The notes under the pieces: generated by a model
Told to the model about the DNA's origin: nothing
Seen by the model: the letters and a program-made list of their open reading frames with translations, nothing else
Database searches by the model: none
Shown: positions 7,741 through 15,832 of the stretch, one piece after another
How the letters are laid out: each line of letters begins with the position of its first letter
Position numbering within the stretch: the stretch's first letter is position 1
Translations under genes and position numbers: made by a program
DNA from: Vibrio sp. Isolate34
Lineage (GTDB): Bacteria; Pseudomonadota; Gammaproteobacteria; Enterobacterales; Vibrionaceae
NCBI RefSeq assembly: GCF_022397915.1
Contig: NZ_JAKEUO010000014.1
Location: 63,906 to 127,905, forward strand
DNA length: 64,000 nt
Direction: 5' to 3'

Positions 7741-9594
7741 ATGGTGACTATGACTCAACATACTCACAACAGCATGATAGATACAGAGCGCATTGGGCGT
7801 TTACTTAAGTTGGAAGGTATCGACCTTTTAGAGTCGGCTGTGCTCACGTTGCACCAAACATTTGGTACTCAATACACCAGTATCATCGAGAAGAAGTATT
7901 TTCCAGACCAAACCGTTCCCTTGGTGATTGCCCATTCCGACCATGTACTGCATGACAAAATCAACGCGCGTCATGGTCACATCTACCAACAGGCGGTGAA
8001 TCAACGTCACCCAGATTGTTCGTTTGCTCAATATGTCATTCAGTCGCTGCCTACGTCGGCGTTTAGGCAGGAAATCACTTCACAGAACTCGATCGCGATT
8101 CCTACTCGTACCCAAAGTGGCGAAGTCATGGGAGTGCTGTTCTCAACGTTCACCTCTCCGCTTAGCCCAGACCAACAGCATGACGTGATAAAGCATCATC
8201 AGCTATTTGCTGACATCATCATCCACACGCTAAGAGAGATGTGGTTCAACGATCGTTCTGAACAACTGGTAAATCAGCTGAGTTACGAGGTATCACACGA
8301 CAGCTTAACTGGTCTGTTAAACCGTAGCTGCTTATCCGATACCTTAGAATCAATCACTCAACAGAGTGTTACGCCATTTACATTGGCCTTGCTCGACATC
8401 AATAGCTTCAAAGCCATTAATGATATGCACGGTAATTATATTGGTGACAAAGTGCTGCAGTTTGTCGCAGAAACATTGCGCCGCACCTTACCTGAAAGCA
8501 ACCTGACTTTTCGAACTGCAGGTAATGAGTTCGCCTTCATCACCTACCATTCCGACCCGATAGCTGTGTGCGAACAAATACTCGCCAAAATTAAGCAGGG
8601 CTACAGTAGCGTTGATATCAAGATAGATTTCGATGTCAGCATCGGTATTGCCAGTTCGGATGGAGACAACAAAGACGTTGAGCAAATCATTTTCAACACA
8701 AGCTTGGCGCTTAAAGAGTGTAAACACAGCCAAGATACCCATATTCAATGTTATGACACTCACTTAAGAGTTCGTTACCAAAGAAAAACAGAGCTAGTCG
8801 CTGCGTTACGAAGTGAACTGGAAAACCCAATTTCACAAAGCTATGTCCTCGACAGCAATGGAATGTACGTGGTGGTACAGCCAATTGTGGGGCAAGGTGA
8901 GACTCAATGGGAATACTTCGAGGTACTGACTCGCTGGAAAACAGCCAGACATGGAGATATCTCACCCGTAGAGTTTATTCAAGTGGCTGAAGAGTCAGGG
9001 CTGATTGTCGAATTAGGCGAACGCATTATTGAATTGGTGTGCCGCGCTAAAACGACCCTAGAGCAAGGTTTGGGCTATAAGATTAAGCTTGGAATCAACT
9101 GCTCCGCGCATGAGCTTACCGACTCAAAGCGTTATATCTCCTACCTGACTCGAACCATTGAACAGCACCACTTTAAAGCCAATGAGTTTGTTATCGAGTT
9201 AACCGAAACGGTACTACTCTCTCCGACGCAAGAGACTAAATCCGCGCTTAACTTTCTGAGAGTACAAGGCTTCACGATTGCACTCGACGACTTTGGTACA
9301 GGCTACTCCAGTTTGAACTACATCCACAGCTACCCTATCGATTGCATTAAAATTGATGCGACCTTTATTCGAGACTTGTTAACTAGTTCGACCTCAGAGA
9401 GCGTAGTATGGCTGATTGTTCAACTGGCCCATAGACTCGATGTATCTTTGGTTGCGGAAGGTGTTGAGAAGCGTGAGCAATTAGAAAAACTGCACGCGAT
9501 GGGATGTGACAAGATCCAAGGTTACCTCTACTCACCTCCAATGCGACCTGAAGCTATCGTTAGCTATGTCGCGCACTCAGAGCCTTTAGTTTAA
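7741..9594 (+). CDS. GAF-like / degenerate GGDEF / EAL c-di-GMP protein
   Basis: 617 residues, cytoplasmic. An N-terminal GAF-like sensory region (about 20-165) precedes a GGDEF-type domain (about 175-335) whose signature is AGNEF at 260-264, not GGDEF, so cyclase activity is doubtful. The C-terminal EAL domain (about 365-610) keeps EVL at 394-396, the Asn in NCSAHE, ELTE, DDFGTG (Asp516-517), the Lys in CIKID, AEGVE and QGY, all the positions needed for phosphodiesterase catalysis. It is therefore predicted to hydrolyse c-di-GMP, with the GGDEF part perhaps a GTP-sensing module. Three near-identical start options (7741, 7744, 7750) exist. GGATGG upstream might favour 7750. Confidence 0.9.
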   Translation: MVTMTQHTHNSMIDTERIGRLLKLEGIDLLESAVLTLHQTFGTQYTSIIEKKYFPDQTVPLVIAHSDHVLHDKINARHGHIYQQAVNQRHPDCSFAQYVIQSLPTSAFRQEITSQNSIAIPTRTQSGEVMGVLFSTFTSPLSPDQQHDVIKHHQLFADIIIHTLREMWFNDRSEQLVNQLSYEVSHDSLTGLLNRSCLSDTLESITQQSVTPFTLALLDINSFKAINDMHGNYIGDKVLQFVAETLRRTLPESNLTFRTAGNEFAFITYHSDPIAVCEQILAKIKQGYSSVDIKIDFDVSIGIASSDGDNKDVEQIIFNTSLALKECKHSQDTHIQCYDTHLRVRYQRKTELVAALRSELENPISQSYVLDSNGMYVVVQPIVGQGETQWEYFEVLTRWKTARHGDISPVEFIQVAEESGLIVELGERIIELVCRAKTTLEQGLGYKIKLGINCSAHELTDSKRYISYLTRTIEQHHFKANEFVIELTETVLLSPTQETKSALNFLRVQGFTIALDDFGTGYSSLNYIHSYPIDCIKIDATFIRDLLTSSTSESVVWLIVQLAHRLDVSLVAEGVEKREQLEKLHAMGCDKIQGYLYSPPMRPEAIVSYVAHSEPLV

Positions 9595-9624
9595 ACCCTT
9601 ACCGAACCTTCTATTGAGAACTAA

Positions 9625-9681
9625 AAAGCCGCAAGAGCATCACTCAACACTGACTGTGCTTTGTGATGCTCTTGCGGCTTT
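9625..9681. terminator. Bidirectional terminator
   Basis: Perfect 19-bp stem (AAAGCCGCAAGAGCATCAC and complement) between the convergent EAL gene and M23 peptidase gene, with A/T runs on both sides. Confidence 0.9.
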
Positions 9682-9700
9682 AAAACAGTTTAATGGCTAG

Positions 9701-11011
9701 CTACTTACTAGCATTATTAACCATTGCTAGATTGCGAGTTTCTAACGCTGCCTTCAATAGCTTGTCGGCTTCATCTCTCGCCGCTGTGAATGTCGCTTTT
9801 TCCTTTTTAGGCACAGAATCGGCCATTGGGATATTCGCTTTCATTGCGTCAACAGGGCGACCACGTTCGATCAGTTCATAGTGTAAGTGAGCACCTGTCA
9901 CTCGACCCGTTTTACCCGACAAACCAATACGTTGACCACGAGATACCGTTTGCCCTTTGCGAACAAGGATCTTGCTTAAGTGCAAGTAACGCGTTTTATA
10001 AGTGCTACCGTGTTGGATCACCACATAGTTACCCGCATAAGGGTGTTTACGCGTCATGATCACTTTTCCATCACCCGTTGCTTGAACTGGCGTGCCAACT
10101 GGTGTCGCGAAATCGGTACCGTTGTGCGGTGAGATTCGGCCAGTAACAGGGTGTAGACGTTTAGGGTTAAATTGCGAGCTTTGACGCCAGCTGCTGCTTA
10201 CAGGATAACGTTGGAAAGCACGTTGAAGGCTATCGCCGTCTGCATCGTAATATTGACCATCAGTATGAAGGTAGGCAGAAACAACACGATTGCGGTTAAT
10301 GATCTTAATCGCTTCAATTTCGCGTTTGCCTGTAGCAACACCATCAACGAATTGCGCTTTCTGAAGCACCTCAAACTGATCGCCAGCACGTAAGTCGCGG
10401 CTGAAGTTCAGCTTGTCTTTAAGAAGAGTCACAATATGGTCGATCTCAAGGCTGTTCAGGCCAGCTTTATTCGCCGACATTGAGAAGCTGCCATGAATAT
10501 CACCCACAAGAGGTCGCTGCTTCCATTCACCTGGAATAGAGATATCTTCAAACTCGTATGTGCCGTCTTCAAGCAGTCGGTAAACCACTTTATCCGCAAC
10601 ACTAAATTGAAGTTCCATTTTGGAAAGGTCGCCCGTCGCCTCGTCACGCCAAAAACGCAATGTGTTACCTGGGCGAAGCGTGTCTAACGCAAGGAAGTTT
10701 AAATCGGTTTCCATCACGCTCATCATCGATTTATAAGAAAATCCAAGCTGAGTGAAGATGCTACTTAAGTTATCGCCTGTTTGAATTTGGTACTCAAACG
10801 TTGGCGGCTCGATAACAGTAACAGAAGAGGGTGACAGAATAGACTCAATCACGGTTGAGTCGGGTAAATCAAGATCGATCGTTTTCGTCAGATCCGATTG
10901 TGACGATTGCAAAGCAACACCAATCGCAGCAATAAGTGGCAGTCCCAAAATAGCTACTTTTTTTACAGGTGAAAGCTCAGCAAACGGAGAGGGAAATATT
11001 TTTGAATACAC
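9701..11011 (-). CDS. M23 peptidoglycan DD-endopeptidase (ShyA/MepM-like)
   Basis: 436 residues. An N-terminal membrane anchor or uncleaved signal (about 18-38) leads into a LysM/OapA-like segment (YQIQTGDNLSSIF, about 73-115), a middle beta domain and a C-terminal peptidase M23 domain (about 285-385). The zinc site is complete: H...D in HNGTDF and HLHYE near 375. The family cuts D-Ala-mDAP crosslinks to let the wall grow. Length and domain order match V. cholerae ShyA and E. coli MepM. I do not give a symbol because vibrios carry several Shy paralogues. It forms a single-gene unit with an AT-rich promoter region. Confidence 0.9.
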   Translation of the reverse strand: MYSKIFPSPFAELSPVKKVAILGLPLIAAIGVALQSSQSDLTKTIDLDLPDSTVIESILSPSSVTVIEPPTFEYQIQTGDNLSSIFTQLGFSYKSMMSVMETDLNFLALDTLRPGNTLRFWRDEATGDLSKMELQFSVADKVVYRLLEDGTYEFEDISIPGEWKQRPLVGDIHGSFSMSANKAGLNSLEIDHIVTLLKDKLNFSRDLRAGDQFEVLQKAQFVDGVATGKREIEAIKIINRNRVVSAYLHTDGQYYDADGDSLQRAFQRYPVSSSWRQSSQFNPKRLHPVTGRISPHNGTDFATPVGTPVQATGDGKVIMTRKHPYAGNYVVIQHGSTYKTRYLHLSKILVRKGQTVSRGQRIGLSGKTGRVTGAHLHYELIERGRPVDAMKANIPMADSVPKKEKATFTAARDEADKLLKAALETRNLAMVNNASK

Positions 11012-11378
11012 GGTAAACAGGTCTTTCTACGATATAAAGGCATAGGATATGCTTTTCAAACGCATAAATCATCAATGCATTGTCATAATATGACGTGAAT
11101 CTGTCTACGTAGAGCTAAGTCATTGAGTTGCCGTAAGTGAACGTTCACTTCTCTCCAAATAAAATTAACCGCTAAATTTGAAAATAAAAAAGCAGAAACG
11201 GCTAGTTTCTGCTTTCTATTGATTTACGTTATTCCGTTTCGAATAATTAATAAACGAAGCGAATTGGTCGCTGTATTTAGAAAATGAAGCGCTTAAACGA
11301 CTCAACCCATTATCACGGTTGAAGCAAAACGGCTTAGTTCGAAAAACGCGACTTTTTACCTAAAACAAACGGTCGCGA
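11012..11378. other. Intergenic spacer with terminator and M23 promoter
   Basis: 367 bp. The left part holds the promoter of the M23 gene. Position 11189-11215 is the terminator of the CBM48-like gene. Nothing else is recognised. Confidence 0.5.
11189..11215 (-). terminator. Terminator of the CBM48-like gene
   Basis: Perfect 11-bp stem AAAGCAGAAAC / GTTTCTGCTTT with a 5-nt loop. The A-run to the left gives a T-tail for minus-strand RNA. Confidence 0.8.
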
Positions 11379-11678
11379 TTAAGCGTTAACCGTCGACACT
11401 AGGCAGTTGTCTTCGCCAAATTCATTGGGAATGTAACGGTCGGCATTCGAATCGTTTACCCATTGCTGATCATCAACTAAGTAGCGAAATTGAAACTCGC
11501 CATCTTTAGGTAAGCGAGTTTTGAATTTGTAGACTTTTCCTTTCGCCAGTTTTTTCATTGGCGTGGCTTTCCAATCAAGGAAATCAGCAACAATGGATAC
11601 AGAGTTCGCTTCTTGAGCTTCTAGCTCGAAGGTCACTTCCACTTCATCTTTCGTCTTAAAAAAACGTTTATTAATCAT
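11379..11678 (-). CDS. Stand-alone isoamylase-N/CBM48-like (AMPK-type) glycogen-binding domain protein
   Basis: About 99 residues from the chosen start. The whole protein is one early-set beta-sandwich: VTFELEAQEANSVSIVADF, then W in FLDWKATPM, then FQFRYLVDDQQW and D-RYIPNEFGEDN. This is the CBM48/AMPK-beta pattern found at the N-terminus of glycogen-branching and debranching enzymes, here without a catalytic domain. It probably binds glycogen or a partner enzyme in the cytoplasm. The frame is open 20 codons further upstream, but ATG 11678 has GGAG at 8-nt spacing and starts the domain. Confidence 0.8.
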   Translation of the reverse strand: MINKRFFKTKDEVEVTFELEAQEANSVSIVADFLDWKATPMKKLAKGKVYKFKTRLPKDGEFQFRYLVDDQQWVNDSNADRYIPNEFGEDNCLVSTVNA

Positions 11679-11804
11679 TCGCAAGCTCCATTTGTAAAAG
11701 TAAGCAGACACAAGCATAAAAAAGTGTCTAAATTTCATTCATCTTATTAAGATAATATGTAATTTGGCTCACATAAACAACAAATCCTTGCACTAACGAA
11801 AACG

Positions 11805-12458
11805 CTATTGCTTACCAATTGATTGCGTATCAAAAGAAAAGCTCATCAACACCTTTTCAGAAGGGGGTTCTGCAAATGATTGTTCCGCAGAATGCTGAGT
11901 AAAGCCGATAAAACCTTCCCCAGTGAGTTTTTTCTGTGATTGCGAATCTGGCTGCTCGGCGACATCCAAAGTCTGAATTTGCACGCGGTCGCCCAAGAAA
12001 AGCTGGTCAACTAGCACCACACGGCTTCGCTGCTGATCATGTTTAAACAGACCAAGGTAATAGAATACGCCGCTTCCTTGGTTCGATATCCACATTGGCG
12101 CAACGAAAAAGTTCGCGTTACCCAAGGTCACCGCAGAAAGACTTTTCGTATCGACGGACACCACACCGCGCTCTACTCCAGAATCATAACGACCAAACGC
12201 GATTGCTTTTGGTACATCGATTTCATTAATAAAGGCGTATGCGTTGGTTTCAGGTACTTTGATTGTCCATGGGTTGGTTGTCTTCAAATCAAAAACGGTT
12301 TCTACGACTGGGTCATAACTGACTTGAGAAGAAGGAAACTTAGCTAAGATTTCTTCATCACTTAAGCTAAAACGATAAACACCCGCCAATATCACCACGA
12401 CCAGCATGACGATTGGAATCAGTAAAATCAGAGGTATAGGCAAGATTTTCTTTTTCAT
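11805..12458 (-). CDS. Membrane-anchored protein of unknown function
   Basis: About 217 residues. A short Lys-rich N-terminus is followed by one strongly hydrophobic helix (about 6-28), then a ~190-residue beta-rich domain that should face the periplasm. Features seen are SDEEILAKFPSS directly after the helix, aromatic strand segments (VFYYLGLF) and a polar C-terminus. The anchor lacks an obvious cleavage site. I do not recognise the family. ATG 12458 is preferred to the in-frame TTG 6 bases upstream. It is divergent from the GFA gene. Confidence 0.75.
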   Translation of the reverse strand: MKKKILPIPLILLIPIVMLVVVILAGVYRFSLSDEEILAKFPSSQVSYDPVVETVFDLKTTNPWTIKVPETNAYAFINEIDVPKAIAFGRYDSGVERGVVSVDTKSLSAVTLGNANFFVAPMWISNQGSGVFYYLGLFKHDQQRSRVVLVDQLFLGDRVQIQTLDVAEQPDSQSQKKLTGEGFIGFTQHSAEQSFAEPPSEKVLMSFSFDTQSIGKQ

Positions 12459-12553
12459 GAGCAATTATATTCTTTTGTTGTCATCCAGTTGTGCAGACCA
12501 TAAAGGGCTTTAGTATAATTATCAATACAGGGTTAACCAGAAGTGGAGCATGG

Positions 12554-12973
12554 ATGGATATCAATCATATTAAAGACAGAAATATCAGAAGTTGCGAATG
12601 TCGCTGTGGAGCCGTCAATCTCGTATGCCGCGGTGAGCCTCAACGCACCTCTGTGTGTCATTGCTATGAATGCCAAAAACGCACAGGAAGCGTGTTCGGC
12701 GTTCAAGCTCGGTTCCCAATTGAACAAGTCACACTCAGCGGAGAGGTCACCTCTTTCTCACGCATCAGCGATACAGGCAATGAAGTCACCTATCAGTTTT
12801 GTCCTCAATGTGGCACCACTATGCTTTTACAATCTGTTGCCGCTGCCGATTTTTATATCGTCCCTCTCGGGCTATTTAAAGAACAAGATTTTCCACTGCC
12901 AAGTTTTTCAGTTTATGAAGAGCGCAAACATGGTTGGGTCAAATTTGACCATCAAATGAGTCACTATAATTAG
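12554..12973 (+). CDS. GFA (CENP-V) family zinc protein
   Basis: 139 residues. The conserved cysteine set of the GFA/Mss4-like fold is complete: CRCGAV near residue 15, CHCYECQ near 36 and CPQCGT near 88. These bind structural and catalytic zinc. Founding members act on S-hydroxymethylglutathione, but most members have unknown substrates, so formaldehyde metabolism is not claimed. ATG 12554 has GGAG 5 bases before it. The longer open frame from 12491 lacks a site. Confidence 0.88.
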   Translation: MDINHIKDRNIRSCECRCGAVNLVCRGEPQRTSVCHCYECQKRTGSVFGVQARFPIEQVTLSGEVTSFSRISDTGNEVTYQFCPQCGTTMLLQSVAAADFYIVPLGLFKEQDFPLPSFSVYEERKHGWVKFDHQMSHYN

Positions 12974-13059
12974 TGGCTACAACCCTCTAGTATTGCGATA
13001 GCACCTGTAAAGAAACAAACTGCAATACTGTTGCCCAAGATCAAATATGAAAGCCCCGC

Positions 13060-13087
13060 AACGCTAGCGTATCTTTTCGCTAGCGTT
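13060..13087. repeat. Inverted repeat upstream of the DUF1275 gene
   Basis: AACGCTAGCG and its exact complement separated by 8 nt. It could be the terminator stem of the GFA gene (a T-run CTCTTTTTAAT starts about 13 nt later) or an operator of the DUF1275 gene. The lack of an immediate T-run makes a terminator uncertain. Confidence 0.5.
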
Positions 13088-13123
13088 ATAATCTGCTCCT
13101 CTTTTTAATCCAGGGTGAACCAC

Positions 13124-13798
13124 ATGATTTCTAAGCTACCTCGCTGGGTTGAATACGGCGCGCTACTGTTAGCAGGCCTTGCTGGCAGCGTAAATGCTAT
13201 TGGTTTACTTGGTTTCCAACATCAAGCCATCTCGCACATCTCTGGCACCATGTCTTTACTCGGCAGCAGCCTGCTCACCCCAACTTCGGCTTCCGTGCAC
13301 CTTCTATTGGTGATCACGAGCTTTATGTTAGGCGCAGCCTTCAGTGGATTCTTTATTGAAAACCAAGCACTGAAGCTCGGGCGCCGCTACGGTGTCGCGC
13401 TGTGTATTGAAGGTGGGTTGTTGTTCTTGGCACTTTGGGCACTATTACAGGGCTATATGTCAGGCCAGTACTTCGCTTCAGCCGCATGTGGGTTGCAGAA
13501 CGCAATGATCACGACTTATAGCGGTGCGATAATTCGTACCACACATATGAGTGGGATCATCACGGATCTTGGGATCATGATTGGTGCTCGCCTCAAAGGC
13601 ATGCCCTTTGACCGCCGCAAAGCCAAACTGCTGATGTTCATCGTTGTCGGTTTTCTATTTGGTGGCTTAACGGGCGCTTGCTTGTTCCAACGCTTCGAAA
13701 TATTAGCTCTGGCGTTCCCTGCCTCTTTCGCCTTCATCATTGCGTTTAGCTATTGGCTATACTTAACCTATCGAACTGAAACGCCAGTAAATTTATAA
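13124..13798 (+). CDS. YoaK/DUF1275 family membrane protein
   Basis: About 224 residues with six hydrophobic segments. The DUF1275 pattern is clear: GLAGSVNAIGLLGF early, HISGTMSLLGS, then CGLQNAMITTYSGAIIRTTHMSGIITDLGI in the second half. It is an inner-membrane protein of unconfirmed function, proposed to be a transporter because of its internal repeat. ATG 13124 follows AGGGTG at 6 nt. An upstream in-frame GTG at 13115 is part of that site. A perfect inverted repeat (13060-13087) lies just upstream. Confidence 0.87.
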   Translation: MISKLPRWVEYGALLLAGLAGSVNAIGLLGFQHQAISHISGTMSLLGSSLLTPTSASVHLLLVITSFMLGAAFSGFFIENQALKLGRRYGVALCIEGGLLFLALWALLQGYMSGQYFASAACGLQNAMITTYSGAIIRTTHMSGIITDLGIMIGARLKGMPFDRRKAKLLMFIVVGFLFGGLTGACLFQRFEILALAFPASFAFIIAFSYWLYLTYRTETPVNL

Positions 13799-14026
13799 AT
13801 ATCTGGCAATATATCCTCAAACTACGTAACATCCGCAACACTTTATTCTAAACTCTTAAGGAGTTGTAGAATAACCAGTGTGAATACTTAGCGATATTTG
13901 ATGAATAGTATTGCAAGCGATATTAATACTGGGTAACCTTGCACCCAATGAGAAAATACGGACGTTTAGTGAATAAAAATGCCAAGGATGTGGCTTTTTT
14001 ACGTGTAGAAATTCGAGAATAATAAC

Positions 14027-15397
14027 ATGTCTAACAACACGAATACTGCTCAAACAGAGAAATCTAAAGGCAGTTTCTGGGTTTTCTTAATCCCATCATT
14101 GATTGGTTTATTCCTTTTCATGGCACCAATCAGCTACCAAGGCGATCTCACCATCCCTGTAGCGATCTTAGCCAAGTCAATTCAAGCGGTTTTCGGTGAG
14201 TACCTAGTTTCTATTATCACTGCGATCGTCGCTTTCATGTCTGTAGCTTCCGTTTTAAGCACCATTTTCAAGCCTGCATTCATTACATCGAATTCATTTT
14301 TAAACGGCCTTTTCAACCCATCTCCATTGTGGTTGTTGGTTCGTTTGATTGGTGGTGCTGCAGCATTCATGGCGTTCTTCCAAGTGGGCCCAGAGTTTAT
14401 TTGGGAAGAAAACACCGGTGGTTTAGTGTTAGAAGGCCTGCTTCCTACACTGTTCTCAGTATTTATCTTTGCGGGTTTGCTACTGCCTCTTCTACTTAAC
14501 TTCGGTTTATTAGAATTGTTCGGCACCCTGTTAAGTAAAATCATGCGCCCAATCTTCAACCTACCAGGTCGTAGTGCTATTGACTGTATGGCTTCTTGGT
14601 TAGGTGATGGCAGCGTTGGTATCCTACTTACCAGCAAGCAGTACGAGAAAAAGTTCTACACTCAGCGTGAAGCTGCTGTTGTTGGTACGACTTTCTCGGC
14701 AGTATCGATTACATTCAGCCTTGTGGTCATTGCACAAGTAGAGTTAGAGCACTTGTTCCTACCTTTCTACGCAGCAATCTGTCTAGCGGGTATTGTGGCA
14801 GCGGTAATCATCCCTCGCCTTCCACCACTAAGTATGAAGAAAGACACCTTCATTGATGGTAGCAAGCCGCATAAAGACGCTGACGCGATTCCTGCAGGTC
14901 ACTCAACATTCTCTTGGGGTCTTGAGCTAGCAGTAAACAAAGCGTCACAAGTGAAGTCGGTTAAGTCTGTGTTTGGCGAAGGCGTTCGTAACGCAGTAGA
15001 TATGGTATTTGGTGTACTGCCTGTGGTTATGGGCCTTGGTACCATGGCGTTGGTGATTGCGGAATACACCTCTGTATTCTCATTCCTAGGTCAGCCTTTC
15101 ATCCCATTCCTAGAGCTACTTGGTGTACCTGAAGCCGTTGCAGCATCTGAAACGATCGTTGTTGGTTTTGCGGATATGTTTATCCCAGCAATCCTTGCAG
15201 CTTCTATCGACAACGAGATGACTCGCTTTATTATTGCAGCAATGTCGGTAACTCAACTGATTTACATGTCTGAAGTAGGCGCTCTGCTTCTAGGTAGTAA
15301 GATCCCAGTGAACATCATGGAACTATTTATTATCTTTATTCTGCGTACTCTAATTACGCTTCCAGTGATCGCTGGTGTAGCTCATCTAATATTCTAA
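14027..15397 (+). CDS. YjiH family nucleoside-recognition (gate) membrane protein
   Basis: 456 residues with about ten membrane helices. Two nucleoside-recognition/gate segments are visible, one around 140-240 (LPGRSAIDCMASWLGDGSVGILLTS) and one around 325-450 (VFGVLPVVMGLGTMALVIAEYT, ETIVVGFADMFIPAILA). The family is built like a half of concentrative nucleoside transporters or SpmA/B, but no YjiH substrate is established. It is monocistronic, followed by a terminator. The 230-bp upstream region contains a weak hairpin (13845-13872) without a T-run. Confidence 0.88.
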   Translation: MSNNTNTAQTEKSKGSFWVFLIPSLIGLFLFMAPISYQGDLTIPVAILAKSIQAVFGEYLVSIITAIVAFMSVASVLSTIFKPAFITSNSFLNGLFNPSPLWLLVRLIGGAAAFMAFFQVGPEFIWEENTGGLVLEGLLPTLFSVFIFAGLLLPLLLNFGLLELFGTLLSKIMRPIFNLPGRSAIDCMASWLGDGSVGILLTSKQYEKKFYTQREAAVVGTTFSAVSITFSLVVIAQVELEHLFLPFYAAICLAGIVAAVIIPRLPPLSMKKDTFIDGSKPHKDADAIPAGHSTFSWGLELAVNKASQVKSVKSVFGEGVRNAVDMVFGVLPVVMGLGTMALVIAEYTSVFSFLGQPFIPFLELLGVPEAVAASETIVVGFADMFIPAILAASIDNEMTRFIIAAMSVTQLIYMSEVGALLLGSKIPVNIMELFIIFILRTLITLPVIAGVAHLIF

Positions 15398-15439
15398 ATT
15401 AGATGCTACTTATATAAGTAAATAAGCAGACAGAATTAT

Positions 15440-15468
15440 AAGCCTCACTTTTGTGGGGCTTTTTATTT
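15440..15468 (+). terminator. yjiH terminator
   Basis: 8-bp stem AGCCTCAC / GTGGGGCT (one G-T pair) with T-tail, about 45 nt after the stop. Confidence 0.8.
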
Positions 15469-15744
15469 GCACAAAATATATACATAGAGTGATTTGGAGC
15501 TCTATTAAAATATAAGCCCTGCATATCATTCAATTGCATATAATTTATTCACATCACCTCTTATTAATAGAAAACTGAACGCATAGTCAGCAAATTAATA
15601 TATTCTAAATTCCCCCCTTAAGCCCCGTCTAGCGCCATTCCCCAACTCATTGAACCCAATAATAAAAGTAACAAATATGTGATTTAGTGAATTTTGTATT
15701 GTTTGGGTTGTTGTATTTTTGTTGTCTATTTTGTGAAATTACAT

Positions 15745-15771
15745 TCAAGTAAATTTCAATCTCGTCGATAT
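15745..15771 (+). promoter_or_regulatory. Candidate sigma-28 (FliA) promoter of the chemoreceptor gene
   Basis: TCAA, 15 nt, then GTCGATAT, compared with the flagellar sigma-28 form TAAA-N15-GCCGATAA. It lies 61 bp before the start codon. Vibrio chemoreceptor genes are often read by FliA, which makes the match credible, but it is one sequence match only. Confidence 0.5.
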
Positions 15772-15832
15772 ATAATTAGAAAAACACGATTAACTTTAGT
15801 CTTCGCAAAGTCTGTGAGAAGGGGAAAACTCA

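Larger units (their letters stand above)
15398..15832. other. Spacer between yjiH and chemoreceptor gene
   Basis: 435 bp, very AT-rich. It contains the yjiH terminator at the left and a FliA-like promoter at 15745-15771. No ORF with a ribosome-binding site was found. Confidence 0.55.

Noticed and set aside
12543..12959. Alternative open frame over the GFA gene
   Set aside because: It lacks the Cys clusters and is a frame shadow; the GFA frame keeps all zinc-binding motifs.
13845..13872. Hairpin ATTCTAAACTC / GAGTTgTAGAAT before yjiH considered as a terminator or riboswitch
   Set aside because: There is no T-run, and I could not match any riboswitch core by eye.
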